From NCBI GenBank assembly GCA_001599595.1, contig BCHH01000020.1, positions 172,060 to 236,059 on the forward strand: DNA of 64,000 nt, given 5' to 3'. This document shows positions 55,616 through 64,000 of the stretch, piece by piece. The stretch's first letter is position 1; every line of letters starts with the position of its first letter. The translations under genes were made by a program, and so were the position numbers. Source of the DNA: Beverwykella pulmonaria. Lineage: Eukaryota > Ascomycota > Dothideomycetes > Pleosporales > Melanommataceae. Below the pieces are notes generated by a model that made no database searches, had not been told where the DNA came from, and saw only the letters and a list, made by a program, of their open reading frames with translations.

Positions 55616-57109
55616 ATGACCACCATGAATTTTGTCACCTTCAACCAGGACCACAGCCATCTTGGTGTTGGTAGGCAAGCCGCGGCTGCCTGAAAGCCGG
55701 AGGACTGACCGTGAGCTCTAGGTACAACCAAAGGCTACCGCGTCTACACCACCGATCCCTTCAACAAGCAGTCTGAATCGCGAGAAGGCGATGTCTCGAG
55801 CTTGGAGATGCTCTTTTCGACTTCCCTAGTGGCCCTCACCCTCTCGCCTAGGGTGCTTCGCATCCAAAATACGAAGGTGAGTAACATTGGCTCCGGTTCA
55901 ACTCAGTCTGACGAGATGCGCAAGCGACACTCAACAATCTGCGAGATGACTTTCCGCACAGCTATTTTGGCAATGCGGTTGAACCGGAAGCGACTCGTTG
56001 TTGTCTTAGAATCGGAGTTGTATATATACGACATTAGCAACATGCAGATGCTGAAGAACGAGAAGACGTCACCGAACCCCAATGGTATGGCAGCGTTCCA
56101 TGGTGCAAGAAGTCTTTCTGACTGCATGCAGCTATCTGTGCCCTCTCTGCGTCTTCCGAGAACAACTACCTCGTGTATCCCCTGCCAACCAAAGCCGCGC
56201 CCGCCACATTTCAACCGCCGTCACACGCTCCACCCAAATCCGATCACATTGCCCCAACAAGTGGAGAGGTTCTCATATACGACGCAACCAAGTTAGAGGC
56301 CGTCAATGTAATAGAGGCGCATAATTCTCCACTCTCTTGCATCGCGTTGAACAATGATGGAACGCTATTGGCGACAGCTTCCGAGAAGGGAACCATCATT
56401 CGCGTCTTCTCGGTTCCCGATGCGCAGAAACTCTACCAATTCCGCCGAGGCTCGATTCCAGCGAGGATATACAGCATGTCGTTCAATTCTACCTCAACAC
56501 TACTCTGTGTCTCGTCTGCCACCGAGACAGTCCACATATTTCGCCTAAGCGCGCCCAATGCGAGTCGGAGTAGCAGCATTTCAGGCCCTGTCAGGCCTTC
56601 GTCATCGCGAGAGCGCAGCAACAGTCGTGGTAGTGAGGAAGTTCCCGATACGTCCGAATATGACGACAGCATGATGGATGCTTCGACCTCGGAACGTAAA
56701 CCACTAAGCCCGACCTTTGCGAGCATGATCCGACGGACGTCGCAGAATGTGGGGAAGTCATTCGCAGCAACAGTTGGCGGCTATCTCCCAAGCGCAGTAG
56801 CCGAGATCTGGGAGCCTTCCCGGGATTTCGCTTGGGTGAAGATCCCGCGGTCACCTAATAGCGCCATAACAGGTCCCATGCGGACGGTAGTCGCGCTTAA
56901 CAACAACGGGCCTCAAGTGATGGTAGTCACAAGTGAAGGGAACTTCTACGTCTTCAACGTCGATCTAGAGAAAGGCGGAGAGGGAACATTGTTCAAACAG
57001 TACTCGTGAGTAGCCCTTCGACTTTGTTCTGAATGCTGTCACTAACTCCTGCAGACTCTTAGAGCCTAATGAGCTCAATACTAGCACATCTGGGGACATT
57101 CCTGATTAA
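55616..57109 (+). CDS. ATG18: Autophagy protein Atg18 (PROPPIN, WD-repeat)
   Basis: Five exons: 55616-55670, 55722-55876, 55925-56084, 56132-57005, 57055-57109. They give 432 residues. A phosphoinositide-binding beta-propeller that works with Atg2 at the growing autophagosome and at the vacuole. Shown by [81 protein letters not shown] and the lipid-binding FRRG at 227-230 (QFRRGS). A Ser-rich loop (about 265-330), the usual membrane-contact loop of blade 6, follows. The first Met (55616) lies three codons before a second one (55625) and either could be used. All four internal introns are 47-51 bp. Confidence 0.95.
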
Positions 57110-58043
57110 GGCTGCTGAAATCTCCTGTTCCCTTTACCATTGGTTTCCTTTAGTACAAGCGATCATATTGTTTCATGTCCAAATAGTTGCATTACAAGGC
57201 TGGCGTTTTTCATTTCCGGCTGGGTATTTGAGAGTCAACGTCTCGCTGTCTGAAATCCAGTGTTACGTAATCGCTGCATTGCGTTTTCCGGTCTCATGTA
57301 TTATTGGAGACTCTCCCCTATCATAACTCCTTAAGGAATGAGCTACATGCTTGCTTTGAGTTGCTAGAAGTTTGACGTAGCATACCGTGGACTCCCTGTG
57401 CTGCTAAATGTGATATAGAAAGGCAGTGTAGGGCTGGTATACTAAGTTTGCATTCTTGTTGAAATTGAGAAGCGCCGGGCGTGTAGAGCGAGGGTAACTA
57501 TTCTGGACAAGGTAAACTTTCCAGATGCTTACTTTTAGTAAGTAACTTGATTTTGATCTGATACCTATACACCACACCAGTTTTCTATCCATTCCATGAT
57601 TCTCTTTAGTGCTAGAAAAACAAAAGATAGCACAGGCTTGCTCCTGCTTTGGCCTATCCATGTGCCACATGACAGTATAACCGAAAGGCGATACTGACGG
57701 CGATATGCCTGTTTTACTTTGGATCTGCCAGAGCTATGCATGCGAGTACCGTCATTATTGAAAGCGCGGATGATGGCTACCATTCAAGCGCGACTGTTTT
57801 CTGAAAGTCCCGAAATTGTGAACGTTGCTACACGTGACTTACCCCGCGCTTAGCCAAAGCGGGGCAGGTCGTAGGCTAAGCCTTGATCTAATTGGTGGCG
57901 CAAGCTTACCCTTCAATCGTTGCCTAAGCGCGTCACGGCCCTTCTTAAGACCCACCTACTCTTTCTCCAACTTGGACTTACACCTTCTCAACTTCATCCG
58001 CCAGCTCCACATACTCACCAATCGACTATACACACATCACAAA
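57110..58043. other. intergenic, promoter of PI31
   Basis: No gene seen. The minus frames at 57404-57783 show no domain. The last 120 bp before 58044 are CT-rich (leader). Confidence 0.5.
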
Positions 58044-59243
58044 ATGCCAGAACCCAATACCGCGGACAATCCGCTCGGCGCAGGCTCCCTCACGACCGTC
58101 ATGGCGGCAAGTCTACCCAAGGCCGCGGGTCCGCAGATCAAGAACGCATATGAAGCCGTAGCCCTCGCGGTGCACGCGGGAATGATCGCGGTAGGGTTCA
58201 GACTGGTTGGTCTTGGAGAGGACCATCGAATTGGTAGGGCTTTGACCTTCCTTCACCCCACTCTTGTGTACTCACGCTATACAGAAGCTCACGCAGACAC
58301 GCGAAATCCTCAACCCCTACCGAGCGAATGGAACGCATCCTCCTCCTACGCCTTCCGATATGCCCACGCACAATCAGCTATGGAATACCTCGTGAAGGTG
58401 AATAGGCTAGGTGGGAAGGCAGTTGTGCTTGCCATGGCGCTTGGGGACGATAAGACTACCAACTTTGACGTCACAGTCAAGGACTACCTCTCCGAGTCTT
58501 CACTCCCAGTCACAATTGAGGAAAATACACCAGCAGAAGATCTTGCGAAGACACTACAGGACGTCTTCATCTCCGCGGGACGTCTCACAGATCTTGGTGC
58601 GCTACTCAAGATCTCCGTCATCCAAAAACTGGCTCCAGGCCTACATAAGGAAGGTTATGAGGAATCAAATACACAAAGTAGAAACGACGGCGACGCATCA
58701 CGAGATGCACCGCGCCAAGGGGAGCCTCGCGACCCTCGACGGCCACCGCAAGACCCTGAACCTGCACGTCCATACCCTTTTAATGATCCCTTAGCGCAAC
58801 CCCGACGTGGCGGTCCGCTACCAGAACCCATCCCCGGCTTCGACGACGAGTACGACATCCAACGTCCACCTGGTGGCGGCCTCCGAGATGGTAGATTTCC
58901 TGCCGGGATTGGCCATGACGACCTGTACCCGCCAGGCCTCGGACCGAACGATCCCCTCCGTCCACATCTCGGTGGAGGCCTTCCTAGGCCAGGAGGAATA
59001 GGCGGAGGCATGCATCCAACTTTCGACGACCCGATGTTTGGCGGTAGAGGGCAAGGAGGCTATGACCCCATGGCACCACCAGGCTCCCGATACGATCCTA
59101 TAGGACCGGGCGGCGCGCCTCGTGACAACCGAGGAGGCCGTGGAGGAGGCTTCCCGGGCGGCGGTGGGTTCGGCGGGCTCGGTGGGCCTGGAGGTGCGCC
59201 ACACAACCCATTCAATAGCTTCGGCGATGGAGACTTCATTTGA
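58044..59243 (+). CDS. PI31-like proteasome regulator
   Basis: Two exons (58044-58233, 58285-59243) give 382 residues. The N-terminal PI31 fold (about 10-185) has AYEAVALAVHAGMIAVGFRLVGLGEDHRI, PLPSEWNASSSYAFRYAHAQSAMEYLVKVNRLGG and NFDVTVKDYL. The C-terminal half is Pro/Arg then Gly-rich (PGFDDEYDI, repeated GGRGGG/FGGLGG), as in PSMF1. The family binds the 20S proteasome and acts in its regulation or transport. The usual C-terminal HbYX-type end is not obvious (ends GDGDFI). The intron is 51 bp with no stop in frame, so the unspliced transcript stays open and would add 17 residues; spliced, the sequence reads GEDHRIEAHADTRNPQPLP as in relatives. Confidence 0.9.
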   Translation: MPEPNTADNPLGAGSLTTVMAASLPKAAGPQIKNAYEAVALAVHAGMIAVGFRLVGLGEDHRIGRALTFLHPTLVYSRYTEAHADTRNPQPLPSEWNASSSYAFRYAHAQSAMEYLVKVNRLGGKAVVLAMALGDDKTTNFDVTVKDYLSESSLPVTIEENTPAEDLAKTLQDVFISAGRLTDLGALLKISVIQKLAPGLHKEGYEESNTQSRNDGDASRDAPRQGEPRDPRRPPQDPEPARPYPFNDPLAQPRRGGPLPEPIPGFDDEYDIQRPPGGGLRDGRFPAGIGHDDLYPPGLGPNDPLRPHLGGGLPRPGGIGGGMHPTFDDPMFGGRGQGGYDPMAPPGSRYDPIGPGGAPRDNRGGRGGGFPGGGGFGGLGGPGGAPHNPFNSFGDGDFI

Positions 59244-62157
59244 AGCCACTCGACCTTTTTAGCAATGTGATGTATTTAATGTTTATTATTAGCGTTAGGG
59301 TGAGGGGGGTTATGAACGGTGTTTCGCGCCATGCGTCACGACTGATGGAAACGGCCTCAAAAATGGGTAGTTCGAGACACAACTTGAAAACGAAATGTAT
59401 GATATTGAGGTAGGGTTATCGAATGACTAAAACCGTGTAATCTGACCGCATCTTCTCAATGGCGTCCTATTCGATGCAATAAACGTTACATATATTTTAC
59501 GCCCAATATCTAGCCTTAAGTCTGCCTGTGAAACCTTAAAAACGAACTGAACCAAATAACGAACAGCTGGCTGGCTGGCCTAGAAATTAGGATCCAATTG
59601 AAGGAACTTCACGCGTCTTGAAACGATGCAACGTGGTGTTAGTATATAAGGAGCAAGCAAGATGGTGAGGCATCCTGGAGGATAGAGGATTAAAGGGCCC
59701 AAAGTCCGTACTCCATGGTCCGCCTTATCCTTTACCGTAGACGCGGCCGCCTTGCGTCTTACAATGGCCCAGGATTTGGCCACCGCGCTTGTCGTTAAGC
59801 GCGACATCCTCCCTCCTCCACATTTGCGACCTACTGTTTCAAAGGCGTATGCTTACGCTTCTCTGCACTTGGATGTGGTAGCTAGGAAAGGATAGTACGT
59901 CAGATTTCTGTATTTATTCATAGAAATTATCGCGCTTATGAAAGGTTCGGTCGATCTTAGATATTTACTAAGGTGTCTCGTGCGGGAAAACGCGGGGTTG
60001 AAATGTCGTGGTGGTAACGAGCATGAGGAGGAAACATCATAAAATTTTGTGCCTATGCTCTCTATTTGTAGAATTAGATCGTGATTGAGGTAAGCTGTTA
60101 ATGGATAAATCACAGCGTATGTTCTTGTTAAGTCGCAAGGTATCGATGAGGTTCGCTGTATTCGTGGGGGGCGGAAAAGGTGCCCAGACGTTACATGTAA
60201 ATTGCACCGAAGTTGCCCAAGGATGGCTGAGGATGTTTGTCTTGCATTAGTCGGCTGTAACTGCCATCTAGTTCTTGTGAAGATGTCCCTTGAATATTCT
60301 TTTCTATCCCTGTGCCTCCTTTTCTCCACCGGACTCCTAATAGCAAAAATGACCATCTCTGCAAAGGTCGCGCAACCCAAGGTGGTGGAACCATAGTCAG
60401 CATATCTCATCAACGTGACAGAAAAAAGTGCATCAGACTCCGATGAAGTGAGAACTGATGCAGGAGACTCTTCTCCTTGAACGCTGACGTAGCGCAGATC
60501 TGTGAGTTGGACGCCCATAGTTCTCGATGTAGTTTTGGCGCTGCTTCCAGTTTGATTTATCACTAACTATATTCTTGATCATGTACGCGGCGTTTATAGA
60601 GAAGTTGCTTCGACAGCTCGGGTTGTATAAGGCGGAACGGGGCACGAAATTAGGCGTACATTTCTCACCTCTACCACAATCCAGGCCAGTGGTAAATATA
60701 GTCAGACTCTAGGATGGCTAATAGGAGGTCAATCCCTCTCTACATCTTCTGTTTACCAAGTCCCGGCTTGTTCACATCAATGAGTTGATTCGCTATCTTC
60801 CGATCTGGGTGGGTTTAGTGTCGCATATTTACTGCAGCTCGAGAGATGCGGACTGGCCTTTTCACGCACCGCTATTTCTGGTGTCGTTGCTGGAGGTGAG
60901 GTCGTATGATTGAATGTCAGGATGTATAAACTTTCAGGTTGCTGAGTAGGGGTTATAGAATGACTGATTGATTTAGGTGAGCTCTATGTGTATCGGGGAA
61001 CATCTTGATGTTTTGAATTACGTAGGTGTTAGTAGCTATAGATCTCAACTCTAGAGAGTATTATGAGCTGATTGACATAGGGAGAACGGACTTTGAGCGT
61101 GGGAAAGATGAGGAGAAGCACTTCCTCTCTGAAATGGCCTGAGATGGAACTGAAAAACATGGAACTAAGTAGCACCATGGCTCAATTATAGAGCACATCG
61201 CAAACCATACCAATATTTCTCTGACTAGGTATCCCGGCATTGCACTCCGCCCAGCATTCCCCAGTATCAACCTGCTCGCCTAGACTTTCTTCCCGGCCAC
61301 CATGGAGTGCACGTTTTTTTCGCACACGGCTCGGGTCGGCAGCTGAGATGCACAGAACATACAGTGGGGCTGAACGCCGTGTTCCAATCCTTCCATTCAT
61401 CAGAGATTTGGGAAGATTAGACGCGCTAGTCCAATGAACGGATAGATGTGCAAGGCTGGGTTCCGGTTCTCGCACGAGAGCACGTAGGTCTCCCCAGTTT
61501 GATAGACGGAATACATAAGTTTCGAAGATCGGAGATTAAAATTAGAGGGTAAGCTGGAGAGCAAACGACTCATGTATCGATGATGTGTATGATTGGCCTG
61601 GCATTCCCTGCGAGTTCGACTGCAGGCTTCCCTTTGACACTCTAACATGCGGTAGGTTCAAGGGTCTCTTCTGCGTCCTTTAGTCCCCCTAGGGAAAGGA
61701 AAGTAGAGACATCTACCTTGACAAATTCTTTTCCTTGTCTCTCCCTTAATAGGTACTGGCGCTGCGATCCCAACCCGGGGAGATCACCAAGGCGACATGA
61801 ACCATGTGAGACTCATCTGCTCGTACGAAAGGAGAAATGACGACAATTAAGCGAGCAATGAATCGAGACAAGTTACTCAATAGAGACTTGAAAATGATGT
61901 AGGTTTTGTTTCTGGTCCCCATGCCCGCACATACTTCGTGCGAAGTTTCGATCCGCCACGCTGGATGGCGGGCGAACGAATTAACCCGAAGAAGCCCATC
62001 TCCTGCATGATATCCCGTTTATGCACCTCTATCACTCCCTCTGCGACCCAGAAACTCTAAAAATTCAAATCCAAATACCTGAAAATACTCAAGTAGCGGT
62101 GAGCCTCCCCGCCAACTGCGGGGCACCACCAAGGAGCGCAGATATGCAAACGGCTTG

Positions 62158-62176
62158 TACATATTATATATGTACG
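62158..62176. repeat. 8-bp inverted repeat, AT-rich
   Basis: GTACATAT and ATATGTAC flank three bases. It may be a hairpin or a chance palindrome. Confidence 0.5.
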
Positions 62177-63575
62177 GTCGGCAGTGGGAAGAACGGGTGA
62201 CTGCCGCCGTCTACTCTATTTGGTGGAATTTTTAGGATTATCTGCTTGTGTCATGACACTGCAGCGTTTCATCATTGGGGACTAGGGAAGGATGCATAGG
62301 GCTGCATGTGGAGCGTTGCATTATTGAAGTCGTCTTCGACCTCTTCTGATCCCCAACAAATTTGCTTACTTTGAGGATGCGCCAGCTGCGATGAAAATGA
62401 CGAGAGGGGAAGCATTTGGAAGAGGCTAAGCTCCTACGGGATGGATTAAAATTGGGGGCGACAACCTTCTGCAACATCAAAATGACTATCTACGAATAGC
62501 GATCGAGTCTGAGCGCCTCCTCTCTTGCAAATAGACAGTCGGGATTCTACACACCAGTAGCATAAAAATTCAGTCAGACAAGATGCCTAGGGCGTAAAAC
62601 CTACACTCCCAAGACACATCTAATTCCTTTTCAAGCGTTTGCCTCGGATAATAGACGCGGCATCCAAAAAGCTACCGCAGAAAGCGCGGACATTGCGACG
62701 ACAAGGGAGGTGGGCAGCGCTGCCCGTAATAGGCATGTAGATCGCAAAATGGGCCTACATTGGTGATAAGGTTTAAGCATATCGGTATCGCGCTCCCGCT
62801 GCTGTGCCGCTTCCCTGCGACGTGATCTTTCCGAGCGCGACAAACACGATCTCCATATCAAATCATACAGTGGGGAGACTACCCAGATGTGAGGGTTTCG
62901 CCCGTTGTAGTGGAGGCCTCAAACTCAAATCCGATTAAGGTCTCCGTCAGCCCGCAGCGCGTCATCGCAATCGGGCGTAACTACCACCCTCTGTCCGTCC
63001 AACGACCGCCTTGTATGCCCCGCAGGATGGTAGCTCCAAACCGATCGAGGCTGGATCGCAACGGGGTTTCAAGGCACATGCTGGTGAGCGGACCGTCCAC
63101 GAGGCAAACACTCGCCTCCGCCTCCGCCACAGCAGAGGCTGGCCCTGTGTCCGACACACCGTGTATGGAGGAGAACCTGTGTCTAAGATGGCATACTACT
63201 TGTATAAGCGGAGTGCGAGGCGACGTGAACGAAGAACTAGTGCTAGCTCGCCTGCGGTGGTCGAATCATATGGGAAAGGAAGAGGAAGCCGATATGCGGC
63301 TGCCCATGCGAAACCCGGGTGGCCGCACTCGCGAACGGTGACAGGGCCATCTTAGCGTACCGGGGCGTTTGGCTGACGTGAAGAGTTGACATGGATAACG
63401 ATGGCTGACGTTGAAAGAAAGCTGGTGCGACGCGAGCACGCCCACGCGAAGCGCTGCGCCGCGCTTAACATCCCGCAATTGCCGGCGGGTAGCGGCTGGC
63501 CAACCGCCATAAGCGCACGCGAGGGTTGTGGCGGCTGCATGGCGGCTGTCAAGCAAACTTTTAGCGACTATCCGA

Positions 63576-63627
63576 GCGTTTCTGCGGTTCCTGCGATTCC
63601 TGCGGTTTCTGCGGGTTCTGCGGGAAA
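63576..63627 (+). repeat. 9-bp degenerate tandem repeat, about five copies
   Basis: Units of the form TTCCTGCGG / TTTCTGCGG / TTCTGCGGG follow one another, so that one frame reads repeated Phe-Leu-Arg. This is simple-sequence DNA in a stretch without a supported gene. Confidence 0.8.
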
Positions 63628-64000
63628 TCCGGCACGTGTTTGGCGCTTGTGCGTTTAGGTTCGGTGAAGCGCTCGCGCGAGAAACGCAGGTGGCTTGTGG
63701 AGCGACTTGGGTGCGTTCCTTGGTTGTGGGGTTGTGAGAAGCATTTCATGGAGAATTTGGCTGCTGGTCCGATGCATGTGTGCATTAGGCCGCCTGTCAG
63801 GATGGTGTGGCTTTCGTATTGCCACGAATGAGTCCCTAACATTACGAGATCATTGAGCTGATTGGAACGAAGTGACGTAAGGCGTTGGCCGCTTACATAA
63901 ATGGTATCGCTTGCAGGTGTGTCCTCTACTGAAACTTGACAGAAGTCACGTTTCCTTTTCCACGTATCGTGACGATTCTGGAAATCGCTCGTCAGTTGCA

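Larger units (their letters stand above)
59244..64000. other. 4.7 kb without a supported gene
   Basis: Several open frames exist (59853-60563 minus, 236 residues; 62889-63341 plus; 63266-63556 minus), but none has a domain, signal peptide or believable codon pattern, and many overlap on both strands. The 63,000-63,800 part is GC-rich and may belong to a gene reaching beyond the window. A decayed or lineage-specific region is equally possible. Confidence 0.5.

Noticed and set aside
59853..60563. 236-residue minus-strand frame
   Set aside because: No domain, no believable leader, Ser/Arg/Thr-rich composition typical of chance frames.
1..64000. tRNA genes, rRNA and CRISPR arrays
   Set aside because: I looked for B-box-like GGTTCGANTCC with a matching acceptor stem and for regularly spaced direct repeats and found none by eye. 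A tRNA scan would be decisive.

Overview
The window is nuclear DNA of a filamentous ascomycete (Pezizomycotina, most likely a Dothideomycete of the Pleosporales type). The evidence is short introns of about 45-65 bp with GT-AG ends and CTNAY branch sites, gene families confined to moulds (LysM effector, CFEM-like protein, SesB-like NACHT-ankyrin receptor, HET remnant, RTA1 exporter, DUF7025-AAA ATPase), and a retroelement relic whose frame is broken mainly at Gln codons, as repeat-induced point mutation (RIP) would do. Species cannot be fixed by eye. I rebuilt exons by hand and required that each model stay in frame.

Left arm (1-28,500), accessory and fast-changing. A RIP-degraded Ty1/copia gag relic (about 265-2315, minus strand) is followed by gene-poor DNA, a three-LysM effector gene, a decayed CFEM-like gene and a DUF7025-AAA ATPase. 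Next comes the most unusual part: a hydrolase-NACHT-ankyrin receptor (12,881-17,369), a downstream gene with cupin-like motifs (18,014-19,414), a leftover 3' tail of a second receptor copy (about 19,578-19,715), a Ty3/gypsy RNase H fragment, a broken second copy of the cupin-like gene (21,776-23,370) and a small TPR-like protein (24,468-25,153). This looks like an old tandem duplication of a receptor-plus-partner module in which one module has decayed. A GDSL-like protein without its catalytic triad and an eight-cysteine secreted peptide follow.

Middle (28,500-46,000), mostly housekeeping. CCT1 and prolyl-tRNA synthetase are divergent; then a small Cys-bearing hypothetical protein, divergent RPN13 and ribosomal eL6, a fatty-acid-hydroxylase-type membrane protein, a 1066-residue alpha/beta hydrolase with a long disordered N-terminus, and an RTA1-type membrane protein.

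Right arm (46,000-64,000). An F-box-like/DUF7730-style protein, an orphan HET-protein C-terminus, a secreted berberine-bridge-type flavoprotein, TYW4 (wybutosine synthesis) divergent from ATG18 (autophagy), and the proteasome regulator PI31. The last 4.7 kb shows no gene I can support. No tRNA, rRNA or CRISPR array was seen.
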